This document shows positions 19,975-31,454 of a stretch of DNA of 64,000 nucleotides, in pieces. The notes under the pieces are model-generated. The model saw only the letters and a program-made list of their open reading frames with translations, searched no databases and was not told the origin of the DNA. The translations under genes were made by a program, and so were the position numbers. Source of the DNA: Symbiodinium sp. CCMP2592 (lineage: Eukaryota > Sar > Dinophyceae > Suessiales > Symbiodiniaceae); contig CAJNDT010001313.1 in the NCBI GenBank assembly GCA_905221615.1, positions 310,001 through 374,000 of the forward strand. Reading direction: 5' to 3'. Every line of letters begins with the position of its first letter. Within the stretch, counting starts at the first letter, position 1.

Positions 19975-21540
19975 AAAATGCAAGAGTTCACTGCTTCAAA
20001 TGCATGGTAGCTTGAACTGTATCAACAATTCCTTGCAGTTGGAATGTTTCAAAATTCGGCCGTAATGCAAGAATGTCTGTGTGAAAATGCATTGGAACAA
20101 GAGTTTTTGTATGGGTGGAGCAAAATCTTTGCATGGAAGCTTGCATTTCGAATGTCTCCAAATTGGCCCACAATGCAAGAATGTCTGTGTAAAAATGCAT
20201 TGGTTGCATGGGTGGGACCAAATCTTTGCATGGAAGCTTGCATTTGGGATGTTTCAAAATTCGGCCGTAATGCAAGAAAGTCTGTGTGAAAATGCATTGG
20301 AACAAGAGTTTTTGTATGGGTGGAGCAAAATCTTTGCATGGAAGCTTGCATTTCGAATGTTTCCAAATTGGCCCACAATGCAAGAATGTCTGTGTAAAAA
20401 TGCATTGGTTGCATGGGTGGGACTAAATCTTTGCATGGAAGCTTGCATTTGGAATGTTTCAAAATTCGCCCGTAATGCAAGAATGTCTGTGTGAAAATGC
20501 ATTGAACAAGAGTTTTTGTATGGGTGGAGCAAAATCTTTGCATGGAAGCTTGCATTTCGAATGTCTCCAAATTGGCCCACAATGCAAGAATGTCTGTGTT
20601 GAAATGCATTGGTTGCATGTGTGGGTCTAAATCTTTGCATCGAAGCTTGCATTTGGGATGTTTAAAAATTCGCCCGTAATGCAAGAATGTCTGTGTGAAA
20701 ATGCATTGGAACCAAGGTTTTTGTATGGGCGGAGCACAATCTGCATGGAAGCTTGCATTCGAAATGTCGCCAACATTGGCCACAATGCAAGGAATGTCTG
20801 TTAAAAATGCATTGGTGCAGGGTGGGACCAAATCTTTGCATGGAAGCTTGCACTTGGGATGTTTCCAAAATCGGGCCGTAATGCAAGAAAGTCGTGTGAA
20901 AATGCTTGGAACAAGGAGTTTTGTAGGGGAGCCAAAATCTTTGATGGGAAGCTTGCATTTCGAATGTCTCAAATTGGCCACAATGCAAGAATGTCTGTGT
21001 AAAAATGCATTGGTTGCATGGGTGGGACTAAATCTTTGCATGGAAGCTTGCATTTGGGATGTTTCAAAATTCGCCCGTAATGCAAGAAAGTCTGTGTGAA
21101 AATGCATTGGAACAAGAGTTTTTGTATGGGTGGAGCAAAATCTTTGCATGGAAGCTTGCATTTCGAATGTCTCCAAATTGGCCCACAATGCAAGAATGTC
21201 TGTGTAAAAATGCATTGGTTGCATGGGTGGGACCAAATCTTTGCATGGAAGCTTGCATTTGGGATGTTTCAAAATTCGCCCGTAATGCAAGAAAGTTTGT
21301 GTGAAAATGCATTGGAACAAGAGTTTTTGTATGGGTGGAGCAAAATCTTTGCATGGAAGCTTGCATTTCAACTGTCTCCAAATTGGCCCACAATGCAAGA
21401 ATGTCTGTGTAAAAATGCATTGGTTGCATGGGTGGGTCTAAATCTTTGCATGGAAGCTTGCATTTCGAATGTCTCCAAATTGGCCCACAATGCAAGAATG
21501 TCTGTGTTGAAATGCATTGGTTGCATGGGTGAGTCTAAAT
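19975..21540. repeat. 205-bp dimeric satellite (two alternating ~102-bp monomers), about 7.5 copies
   Basis: The marker gtttcaaaattcg lies at 20046, 20251, 20456, 20661, 21061 and 21266. Monomer A (...ttggttgcatgggtggga...) and monomer B (...ttggaacaagagtttttgtatgg...) alternate, a simple higher-order repeat. One dimer (about 20700-20990) has many single-base deletions that its neighbours lack. A 449-codon frame on the - strand is produced by the repeat and reads only 68-residue periods. I do not call it a gene. Confidence 0.9.
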
Positions 21541-21646
21541 TTCTTTGTATGGGCACAGTCATGAAAATGGCAATTTCCCTTTTTCAAACAAAGTTCATAT
21601 TGGTTGGTGAGTTGTGTGAGCAGGACAATTGTTTGCATTGCCCGAA

Positions 21647-21659
21647 CATTTTGGCTCAA
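21647..21659 (+). other. Possible spliced-leader relic (CATTTTGGCTCAA)
   Basis: These 13 bases equal the 3' part of the conserved dinoflagellate spliced leader except its last G. The upstream 8 bases do not match. It lies 129 bp before the ATG of the next gene. A relic from reinsertion of a trans-spliced mRNA is possible, and so is chance. Confidence 0.3.
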
Positions 21660-21787
21660 CTCTGTGAATTGCATGAACATTGTGCTGGCTGTCTAACATG
21701 TCATATTCTCAATTGTCGAATAAGACCAGGTCAACATTGTGGTGGCTGTGTAGCTCATATTTCCTTTTGCCATCCTGGACGGCAAAC

Positions 21788-22624
21788 ATGTGGGTTCATG
21801 TCAATGGATGGGTCAAGCTTCCGCCTGGAGCACAGGTCTGGCATGAGGCTGAGTCGGGTGCACGCAACAAGCGGACTTGGGAACCCCCAAGCCGAAGCAG
21901 CGAAGACCCCACACCACATGAGACTACAGATTATTGGGCGGGTCGTGGCTGGCGGAACTACGATCAAACAGAAGGAGTTGCCATCCAGTCAAGTCAGGAC
22001 ACTCCAGTGGACATGGAAGAAGACAATGACCGTCCGATTCAGCAAAAGAGCAAACACCAGAGGATGACATATCCTTGCGACTCCTGGGAGGCAGACTCCT
22101 GGGATAATCCAAAAGACTCCTGGTGGAAATGGACATGGACTCCAGGCTGGAATGATTGGAATGAGTCCTACCCTTCTGTGCTGGATGACTCTGTGGGAGA
22201 GGCCAACCCGGGGGAGGTCAACCCGAACCCGGAGGCCAACCTGAACGCGGAGGGTGCCAGTTACACAAGTCTTCAAGGAGAGGAGTCAGTGGACGCAAAA
22301 ATGGCAGGTGCTGTGCAGTCAATGCAATTGAGTTCAGAGATTCCATTGCCTCCATTGCCTTCAGATTCCAATGCAGCTTTGCTCTTGCCGAATCCGAATG
22401 TGATCGCTTCTGCTGCTCCGGACTTGGTTCTTCCAGCAGCAACAGCAGCAGCAGCTGCCTCGAGCTCTTCAGGGGATTTGGCTCTGAGTCCAACCCGGTC
22501 TGAATCTCAGTTGCCAATGGCCAGTGGCGATGGTGTGCACACTAAATTCAAGTTGCAGCTTCTGAAACATAAGAACAACGAGTCCAAAAAGAGGAAGAGC
22601 CAAAGGAATGACAAGCACAAGTGA
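21788..22624 (+). CDS. Trp/Asp-rich protein with low-complexity C-terminus, 278 aa
   Basis: Open from ATG 21788 to TGA 22622. The frame is open upstream to 21680, where it is unlike protein. Residues about 100-135 are tryptophan/aspartate-rich (DSWEADSWDNPKDSWWKW). Then come an Asn/Pro/Glu-rich stretch, a Ser/Ala run and a basic tail (KKRKSQRNDKHK) like a nuclear localisation signal. The W/D-rich block resembles in style the one in the copia gag remnant at 1800-1925. I cannot tell common origin from shared composition. No enzyme motif is seen. Confidence 0.55.
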   Translation: MWVHVNGWVKLPPGAQVWHEAESGARNKRTWEPPSRSSEDPTPHETTDYWAGRGWRNYDQTEGVAIQSSQDTPVDMEEDNDRPIQQKSKHQRMTYPCDSWEADSWDNPKDSWWKWTWTPGWNDWNESYPSVLDDSVGEANPGEVNPNPEANLNAEGASYTSLQGEESVDAKMAGAVQSMQLSSEIPLPPLPSDSNAALLLPNPNVIASAAPDLVLPAATAAAAASSSSGDLALSPTRSESQLPMASGDGVHTKFKLQLLKHKNNESKKRKSQRNDKHK

Positions 22625-22913
22625 CAAATTTTGAACAACTGTATATAGGATCAAACAAGTTGAATTCACTACTTGTGCTTTTTTGCAGAATTGCAGCAGC
22701 ACCGTGCTCAATAACAGCTTCTTCCTTTGCCATGTGTATAGTTTATGTTGGCTTTTTTTGCATAGGGGCAAGCACGATTGTGACATTCATGTCAAAATTC
22801 CAGTGCGGTTCTTTGGGATGTTACTTGTTCAATTGCTTTGCCACCACTGTCAGTGAGGTCAGGCCATGTGATGTCCTCCATGAGTTGTGCATATCTTGGC
22901 TCAAGGCAGAAAC

Positions 22914-23507
22914 ATGACTTTGGCTGAAGAACAGCAATGGGCTTTGGAAGCAGTGCAGGCTCTACCGCCTACTTGGCCGGAGGTGGAAGGAAACCAAGTC
23001 AGTGATTGCTTGTTACATTTGTTGCAGTGTGACCTGCCATTGGCCTGGTCTCATCGATTGCTTGTCTTCAAAGCCAAGACCATGTTGGCGGCTCTCATAG
23101 CTCCGTCACCCCATGATGTGCCAGCAAACAATTCTGACGATGATGATACACTTCTGACAGCTGATTCATTTCAATTGAGGTGGCATTGTGTCAGTGCCTT
23201 CAGAGCAATCATCCTGATGTGTTTGTCCTTTGAACAAAACCGCTGTGTTGTTTGTTAAATCATAACACATAACCATAATAAAGTGTTGCTGCCCCACTGA
23301 GGTCACTACGTGCTGGAGGATCTGCAGGTGCTCTGTGACTTGGAGATTGACATTTCCGATTCACGGTCAACATGGCAACAAGTGAGGACTCTCTTGGCTG
23401 ACTGCTTTCAGTCAAATTCAATTTCGCAATGTTCACACCCGGGCCAGAAAGGGTCGGGCAAAACCAAAAGTGAGATTCGGCAGTGGTACAAGGACAATAC
23501 TTACTAG
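22914..23507 (+). CDS. Hypothetical protein, 158 aa, 2 exons
   Basis: Exons 22914-23187 and 23302-23507, intron 114 bp with GT-AG in phase 1. The coding part before TAG 23505 is 477 bases (159 codons, including the ATG). It reads a helical N-terminus (TLAEEQQWALEAVQAL), an Asp run (NNSDDDD) and a second helical part (VLEDLQVLCDLEIDISDSRSTWQQVRTLLADCF), and ends IRQWYKDNTY. No family is recognised. The spliced frame bypasses the stop at 23256. The start ATG has a purine at -3 (aacATGa). Confidence 0.55.
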
Positions 23508-23730
23508 CTCCCTTGTTTCTGCTAATACGGTGCGGACCAACACGGCTCGGAATGGCTGCAACAAATAAAAAGCTCTGTGCTTTTCGGAGCTTTCTGTACT
23601 GTAGTCAGCTGTATGTCCTGCAGTGTTGCTTCAACTTTGAATTGTCAATTGTGTTTGCCTGAATTGCTCAAGGGTTCGGTTTGAAGTACCATTGCTACAG
23701 GAACACCAATTGCCTGTAGTTGCAGAAGCC

Positions 23731-25800
23731 ATGGCAGGGCTTATTCCCCGACGCCACAAGCGGGCCCGTCTTGCGGATTCCAGGAATGGCAATGGACAGC
23801 ACATGGTCATGACAGGCCAGATGCAGCCGACCATGCCCCCAATGATGTTTCCAGCTCATCCTTACATGACCATGAACCCCGGCACATTGATGGGCATGAA
23901 CCCGGGTATGAACATGCCCATGATGCACCCATGCACTGGCATGCAGAATATGTCGATGCCCATGCACGGTTCGGCAAACCCGGCTGCTGCGATGCAGGGC
24001 AATCCGATGATGAATGCCCAGATGAATATGATGCCAGGATTCTCCCCCCCCCAGGTGAATGAGGTGGATGACGATTCGGAACAGGAAGAGGAGGAGGAAT
24101 CCGACAGGGCCACAGCACAACATCAGCAGGTGGTTCCGGAAGTTCCATCAGCATCGGGCTCGGGAAATGAAGTGCCTCAGGGCCCTGTGACAGTTCCTGC
24201 TCATCCTGTGCAGCCCCTCCCACCACCCACAGTCGGCTATGTTTACAACAAGGGGGAGGATGCCACAATCACAGGGAGCACAACAGTATTGAAAGGTCTT
24301 CCAAGGACAAGGCTTGTGGCCAGCTTGGAGAAATTGTACGGTGAGCTGGAGGCGGGACAGGAATTCCCATTTGTGACACTTGTTTTTCTTTTTGCATTTG
24401 ACAATTTGTCTAACATGATGAGAAGATGCTATGAACGCTGAGGCTGGGTACCTCAGTCAATTGAGCCAAAGGGGACTCTTGGTACTTCTGTGGATGCTGA
24501 CGAGGCTCAGGCCAAGTAGCCGGCTCTCTTATCTCCGTGACTTGTCAGATGTTATTGCCAGGACACTATAGAGGAAATGTCATTTTGGGTCAGTGAATGA
24601 TCATGCCATTACGGGTTGTTCGTTTGGTCGGTTTTTTCAGCTTTATTATTCATAAGAACATTCAATTGAGACTTCATCTTTGGCTGTGCAGGTGTGATAT
24701 CCTACGAAGACTTGCACATGCGGTTCCAAACGGCATTCAATCGTGTCCGACGGTGCGAACCACAGTTCATGGAACAGTTGGCCTCGAAGCTGCCCCTGAA
24801 TTTGACAGACGCTGCAATAGAGGAGATTGCTCGCCCTCTGGGCTGGCAGGACTCATTCATGAAGCCTGTCAGCATCTGTTTTGCGAAAGCTCCAACCTCA
24901 GGTGACGTTGGCATGATTTTGCAGGCAGGGGCGAAAGCAACAATGCCGCCAGCACGTGCCCGCCCAGCACCTGTGGCAGTAAGTGCAACTGCAAGCCCAC
25001 CACCTGCACCGGCAAAGGCGCCTCTGCCGGCACATGCCAAGGCTGTCACACCTGCCCCGATCCGGGTCCCACCTGTGCAGCACCCCGGGTGCCCCCTCCG
25101 CCCAAGCAGGCCGGCCATGCAGCAATGCCAACAATGCCTTCGGCAGAACCATCAACAAACACATCCCCTGCTGTGGCTCCCAAGGCTATGCAGACTTTGA
25201 GCAAAGCAATGCCAGCGATGCCCCCCGCATCCCCTGATCATGTTGTGCCTCCAGCCAACCCTCCCACAATTGAGCCCGAGACATTGGAGCATGCTGTGGT
25301 TGAACCAGTTGTGGCAGCAACACCCCCCGAGCATCCACCCGCTCCCGATGCAGCAGCCGGACCCCCAGCCACCCTTGCAGCTGGAACAGTTCAGCAGGAC
25401 CAGCAAGAGATCCAAGCAGAGTCAGAGGCCATTGAGCTTCCCATATGTCTCATTTGCCAGGACGGAATGGATCCCACGAGTGTTGCTTGCTTCAGCTCCA
25501 TCTCCAGTGTAGACCTTGTGAGTGTTGTGATGTCCTCATTTGACAATTTGTTTTGGTTGCCAGGACACCATGGATGAGGGGGAACAGGTCTTGCTGCAGC
25601 TCCACTGCGGGCATTGGTTTCACGAAGACTGCATCCTGCGCTGGGCGGAATCGACAAACAGCAGACCGGGAAGTCGTTGCCCACTACGTTGCTCGATTCC
25701 GGAGCCGATGGACGTGGATGAGGGAAATCGCAATGGTCAGGAGGCCGACCATGGCTTCGAGATCCTGGAGAACACTGAACCCAATACAATTTTTGCTTGA
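23731..25800 (+). CDS. RING-H2 finger protein, 561 codons, 5 exons
   Basis: Exons 23731-24340, 24423-24536, 24692-25065, 25110-25460 and 25564-25800. Introns are 82 bp (GT), 155 bp (GT), 44 bp (GT, tentative) and 103 bp (GA), all ending AG. The sum is exactly 561 codons before TGA 25798. The N-terminus is Met/Pro/Asn-rich (many MPM and NPGM units), then acidic. A globular part follows, spliced as ...SYLRVISYEDLHMRF.... Next is a long Ala/Pro-rich linker. A RING-H2 lies at the C-terminus: CLIC, then CGHWFHEDC, then CPLRC, with the second Cys to third Cys spacing normal only after the GA-AG intron is removed. RING-H2 proteins are usually E3 ubiquitin ligases. The RING is complete, so activity is plausible. 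ATG 23731 has a good context (gccATGg). Confidence 0.78.
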
Positions 25801-25915
25801 GTGGCAGTAACTCAGTAGATCAATTCAGCAGTTGCACAGCATTTCATTGTCTTGCATGGGTATGGATGGCACATTAAAGTGACAACCAATTCAATCCTAA
25901 ATACAATTTTCACAG

Positions 25916-26133
25916 GGAGCCCAAAGCACGCCAATGGCTGTTGCACTGATGACGATTACTGGATGCTGCATTGCCGATTGCGGCTCATTTCAGTTCCGAC
26001 ACAAGGCTGTCTTCAAATCCGTGAGGGGTTCGCGGAACAAGGGCGAAAAAAAATTGCAATTGCACTCATGGCCAATGGCTTCACAAGTTCTCATGTGGTT
26101 GTTCGGTGCAGACATTTTGTCATGTTTCTGTAG
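25916..26133 (+). CDS. Possible orphan exon
   Basis: After the acceptor ttttcacag|G the frame reads about 70 codons including EGFAEQGRKKIAIALMANGFTSSHVVV-like sequence, ending at TAG 26131. It lies between the RING gene and the large gene and has no clear partner exon. A second frame is also open. No function can be proposed. Confidence 0.3.
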
Positions 26134-26292
26134 CTTCAATTTCGCCTGGGATGTTCCACCTAAATAATAAGAGGGACATTTCCCCCCCACGTTAAGGCAA
26201 TGTGTGAACTGTAAAATTACATGGCTCAACATTTGTGCAATAGGACTTTGACATTTCAAATCGCAAAGTTACAGTACACATAATATGTGACC

Positions 26293-29200
26293 ATGGCTGA
26301 GCCATGTTTCCAGCATGTGCCCGCAAATGCAGACTCTTTGGTCATGGAAGGTCTTGCTGTGGCTTTTGGCCCGGTGGCATATCGCAATCCTGATGATTCC
26401 CAGCTGTACTGGGATCTGCAATATGTCATGGACAAGCTTATGGAGAATGGCGAGCAAAACGCTCTGACGAAACATGCCAAAACACTGAAAGACCTTTGCT
26501 TGTCCGAGGATATCCTGACAGAGAAAGATTTGCATTATCGTTCAATGAACCTCAGGCCACGAACCTCAACTCTACAAGTTTAAATTATGAATTCCTTGAC
26601 AGTACATGTATGCACACACATACTCAAATGCTTGTCAAAAGTAGTCCTGGTTCAGGACAAGTATGTTGAATTGCAATTGTGCCAGTACCATGCTGCTGAT
26701 GATGTTCTTTGCAAAGCTACTGGACAAAAGCCAAACTGCAGCCAAGTCGACCTACCTCTGGGATATGTTCCGGAAAATCTCAGCAGAGGCTACAACCCAG
26801 GCATACGCGGCTGGACAGCATGGCTTGAGCATCGATGTGCATGGCACTGCTGGGAACCATGTCCTCATGTTGCAGCCCAATGGAATGGTCTTGGGAGTGC
26901 AAGACTTTCTTTCCTCACTACATGCTTCAGTTCTGGAGTCTTGGAGAAAGGTTTGGGGCAACATGTACTCAGAAGCTGTACTGTCAGGCCCTTGGCAGGG
27001 AGAACTTCTGTTTTTGGATGTGCTCGCTTTTGTCCTCAATGCTGCGAAGGTCCGTCGATCCAGAAACATGTCACCCTGGAAAAACCATAGCTTGGCTGCT
27101 CTGCAACAATTGCGAGCCACTGTCTTCCAGATTTTGCATGGAGCTATGGCCCACAGCATTTTGGAGCATGTAGAGGCAAACCAATCGTTCGAGAGAGCAG
27201 TTCCTTCACGACGACTGTCAGGGCGAGGAAGGAGGTTGGCTGTTGGGTAAGGTTGATTTCTGCATTCAGGAGTCCGGGGGCATCATTTCATTTGAAATCA
27301 ATTTGTCAAGTGAGTTAAGTTATGAAGTTGCAGTTGCATTGCTCGCAGGTCTGCTGATGATGGAGAAGACCCTCGCCGGAAAATGTCCGTTCACCGGATT
27401 TGGGACTTCATTGAACAAGCACGCAACACAAAGGTCTCGATGATGAAGTTGGCTGAGATCAGAGAGACGGACAGAGATGGCGGTGTCAGGCCTGGCTCTG
27501 TTTCTCTGTGGCAGCGGAAGATGCTGAGCTTGTACAAGCAAGAAAGCTCCTTGTCATTTCTCAATGTTCGGAAGCTGACCATGGTCACTGATTCTTCCCA
27601 CCACAGCACGAAAGATTGGCTTGTGAGTCTTTTTTACAACAGTTCTGCCAATTGTTTTGCCCATGCCACTGCTCAATTTGTGAACTCGGCCAAAATCCTT
27701 CGCCCGGGACAATATGACCTTATGCCGGAAGTCGAACGTTTGGCGGCACGTCGAGAAATTGAGAGACTTTCGACCCTGAAGTTTTTCCAGGCTGTCAGCA
27801 GTCAGTGCTTCAAAATCGCCGGGTTGCAAATAACCGATTTCCAGCCGGACTCTCAGCTGCTGTCCATGTTGGCCCCATTGAACCCGGGAGACCAAGCAAC
27901 TTTTCGTGGTGCAGAATGGGAAGTCATCCGTACAGAGGATCCAGCCACAGTGCACAGTATGAGTTTTGACGCACAGTCTGCAGACATGATTCCGATGTTG
28001 CACATATTGATGGATCAAGGCAGCATCGGGTGTGCCGCCAACGCATTTTCCTTGGACCAGAACTTGCTCGTACATTACAGTTACGACAAAATCCATCGCC
28101 TGCATAGGGATATCAAGGGGCCGCTCAGAGGACAACTCCACAAAAATGTCCTCCTAACGACGTTCATGTGGACCCTGAACTACAAGCCCTTCGGCTCTGG
28201 CGGCTTCTTTGCAGAGAAACAGGACGCACTCGAAAGTTTTTTGCAGTCCAACAACGAGGCAAGGCTTTTCCAATTCAGTTCTCAATATTGTACAATTCAT
28301 ATAATAATTAATATAGTCAGTATTTGTTTAACCAATACAATTATTCTAGTTGTACCTCAGCCAGGAAAGCGAAATCTTCGACAAGTACAAGACTCGCATT
28401 GCTTTCGAGTTTAACATGAGGGGAGCCTCAGACCACGATGTTTGGACCGCGCTTCCGGAAAAAATGACATCCTGGAAAGTCAAGGGGGGTTGCACGAAAC
28501 CGTCTCGGTGGTTTTCGTGGAATGAGGCTGCTGCGGAAAATCTGTCCGAGTTTACTGCCTCCCGAATGGTTTTGGAGTGGTACCTGTGTTCCGAGCAAGG
28601 TCCGGATGACATCAACCAACCTCAATTGTGTTTCAAAGAAGCTAAAGGACTGAAACTGGCCTATCTGGGCCATTCATGGGTGACTTGGGAGAACGCACAC
28701 ATTATTGCACGGCTGCAGGAGCCTTGCTGGGACTACTACAGTGCACAACTCCACGAGATCAAAACTGTCGAGGACGCTTTGACCGAGACACAGGTCATGA
28801 GCACTAGCTGGAACCAGCACTGGAGTTTGAGAGGAATTGCGGCAATCATGGTTTCCGAAGAGACTTGGGATGATTTGCTGTTTTGGGTCCAGGAGTCTGA
28901 AACATTCATAACGAAAGTCATGGATTATGGCTTGGAGATGCTGGCGAATCGGTGTGCAACATTTTCCAAGTATGGCTCCCCTCCGGAGTGTTACACCCAA
29001 GTGCTGAGTGGTCCTTCTCCCCATGCCATCAATGCCATGAAACTGATGAAGACAGATTGGCTTTGCTTGCAAAGCCTGGAATGCAGTGGCGCGCCTAAGG
29101 CTCGCATGCTGAGTGCAGATCTCAGGTTGACTTTTGATCCTTGCATGCGCTACACTGCCCTTCAGTTTCAGTCAGTTGGCTGGCGTTTGAATTACCAAGC

Positions 29201-31454
29201 AGGACTAGATTTGTTGCGCTTTCTCACAGCCACATTTCCGGACAGCAAGATCGTCGAGGATTGTCACCAACTCTTACGAACAGCCACAGGTCCGAAAGCA
29301 CACCAAAAACTCACGGGGACATGTATCCAGCAGCTGCTGACCAACTCCGACATATTGGAGTGTCGGGGCATGGCTCACCCTGCCAAGTTGAGCAGAGAGA
29401 AGTTCCTGAGGTACTGGCACAAGGCCAAGGATGATTTCAGAGCCAATCCAGAATTTGTTGCCGCACATCACAAGCTCCCCAAGGAAATGTCGAAAGTCCT
29501 AGCAACCAAAACGTGGGACACCATTTCTGAACAACAATTGGTTGTTTCTGCAGCATCATGGTCCTTCCTGCGCTACTATTCGCAGAACAACTTGAGCACG
29601 CAGAACGTGAAATTGAAGGCCTGGGGTGAATCAGCAAAGTAGCGGTCTGTGATTGAATAGCTCTGTTCTAAGAACAACATGTTCCTGAGGACGGCTTGTG
29701 GGCTGTGTTTGCCCAGTTTGGGCAAATCATTACTTTGCGCAATGTGGAAGAGACCTACATTGTTCTGGGATCCTTCAAATGGGCAGTGTTGGCATGGCGG
29801 TTGTCCGAAGTTCATGAGGGCGGCAGGTGCTCGGGCTGGCAGTTGCAAGTGGAGGCCGGTTGCTCATGGCAGTTCCTTCACAACCCTGAGGAATGGGAAG
29901 CATGTGAAGCCACTCCGAAATTGTCAACACAGGCAGGACTCTATTTCAAAGCCACGTGTGGTTGGGAACCACTTGTGCAAAACACTTTGCGCTCCGGGCA
30001 CAAAAGGACCTTTGCGGAGTTGACATTGATGGCGGACTACTTGAATGTGACACAACCCCACAAGAATTCCAAGAAGGAGTTGTTGAAACAGTGTCAGGAG
30101 TGTTTCGGAGAAGAGTTTGCAGAAGCTTGCCGTGAAGCTGCAGAGTCAGACACTCAGAAGGCTCCTGATGCAGATATGCCTGATGGTTTTCTATCAGCAT
30201 TGTTGGACAACATGGAGCCCTCAGATAAACAGGATTTCCAGGACTTGGAGAAAGCCCTGATGCGACAGGAACAGCAGGCCGAGCAACAACGTTGGCAAAA
30301 CATGTGGGATGAGAAGGTTGCAGAACAAAAGGCACCCTGGCAAGACCTTCCAGTGAGTTTCTGAGCTAGGCTTAGACTCAATTGTTGTGATTCAAATGTG
30401 ACTCAATTGTGACTCAATTGTGATTCGATTGCAGGCCAAAAGAGCGAGGAGAGCTGTGGCAAAAGCCAAAGCAAAGTCAAAACCGTGTGCCAAAGCAAAA
30501 TGCAAAGGCAAGGGCAAAGGAAAAGGCAAAGGCCGTGGAAAAGGCAATGGGTTTGGAAGAGGCACAGCTTTGGGCTTGCAAGGGCTGGCTCGCAGGCAAG
30601 CAGCGTCACGAAAACGCAAGGAGCAGGTGCTCGAACAAATGCCCGGACCAGCAGTGGAAGAAGATCCAGATATCGCTGAACTCAAAGAGGAGTTGGAAAG
30701 CCAGCTGTTGGACATGAATGTCATGGACGATCGAACAAATCCTGATTCATTGCCGGCAGAGCCTTGTGTCCATGCTCCCAGTCCAAGAGAGCCCGCCCCC
30801 TCACCGGAGCCTTGCGCCCATCCTCCCAGTCCACACACTGGTGAAGGAGAGCCCGCCCCCCCGGCGGAGGAGCCCTGTGTCGATGCTTCCCGTCCACACT
30901 CTGTGCTTGGTGGTGCCGGGGTCGCACACGAGGAAACAAAAGTGCAAGCACAGCCATCCAATGGGACCTTGCCGGATCCAATATCCGGGCCAAGGGACAG
31001 TGGAATGGCACAGGCCTCGTCCTCGAGCGGATCAGCCCCTGAGCAGGTCCTTGATGATGCTGCACATCGTGGCCAGGCATCGCAACGTGCTCCGCGCGAG
31101 CATGGTCCACACTTGAATAACACTCCCGACTTCCTGTCGGAGTTGGATCCACCCGAAGACTTCAAGTTGCGTCTCAGCTTCAACGATCATCGCTTCAAAG
31201 CCGAGATCATGACAAAACAGTATGTGTCAAGTGAGGGGAAAAAGTCTTGCAGCAAAAGCTTTGCTAACGACAGATCAGACTGGAAGCAAGCACTGGCTCA
31301 AGTGCATCGCTGGGCGTGGACAGAGTGGGAGAAGGCCAAACCTGAAAGGCAACTGCCGCCTCATTGTCAGCCTGGCACTATCCCTGAGGCTGTCCTGGAA
31401 CGCCTTGCCCCGATTATCGACGCAATGCCTCCGCCCACAAAGTATGCCAAGTAG
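26293..31454 (+). CDS. Large unknown protein, 1569 codons, 6 exons (possible transposition protein)
   Basis: Exons 26293-26555, 26686-27246, 27349-28258, 28350-29625, 29673-30352 and 30435-31454 sum to 1569 codons before TAG 31452. Introns: 130 bp (GC, tentative), 102 bp (GT), 91 bp (GC), 47 bp (GT, tentative) and 82 bp (GT). The start accATGg is strong. Exons 1-5 look globular, with motifs such as LSIDVHGTAGNHVLML (exon 2), MLHILMDQGSIGCAANAF, HYSYDKIHRLHRDIKG and LNYKPFGSGGF (exon 3). Many acidic residues in ordered segments could supply a metal site, but I cannot align a DDE triad. Exon 6 starts with a Lys/Gly/Ala-rich, DNA-binding-like tail (KCKGKGKGKGKGRGKG), then a disordered Pro/Ser region containing one dispersed repeat copy, then a charged C-terminal domain. 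It is the largest gene of the element and the best position-based candidate for its transposition protein. Confidence 0.7.
30920..31015 (+). repeat. Dispersed internal repeat, copy 3, inside a coding exon
   Basis: gaggaaacaaaagtgcaagcac, catccaatgggaccttgcc and agtggaatggcacag match the other copies. Here it is in frame in exon 6 of the 1569-codon gene and reads PSNGTLPDPISGPRDSGMAQ. Confidence 0.65.

Noticed and set aside
20049-21398. 449-codon open frame on the - strand
   Set aside because: It lies wholly in the 205-bp satellite; the reading is a repeat of two monomers with no domain, and similar frames exist on the + strand.
24915-24937. A second 23-bp GT-AG intron (gtgacgttggcatgattttgcag)
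   Set aside because: It would also lead to an open, Cys-rich frame, but the Ala/Pro-rich reading without it matches the downstream composition better, with a 44-bp intron at 25066-25109.
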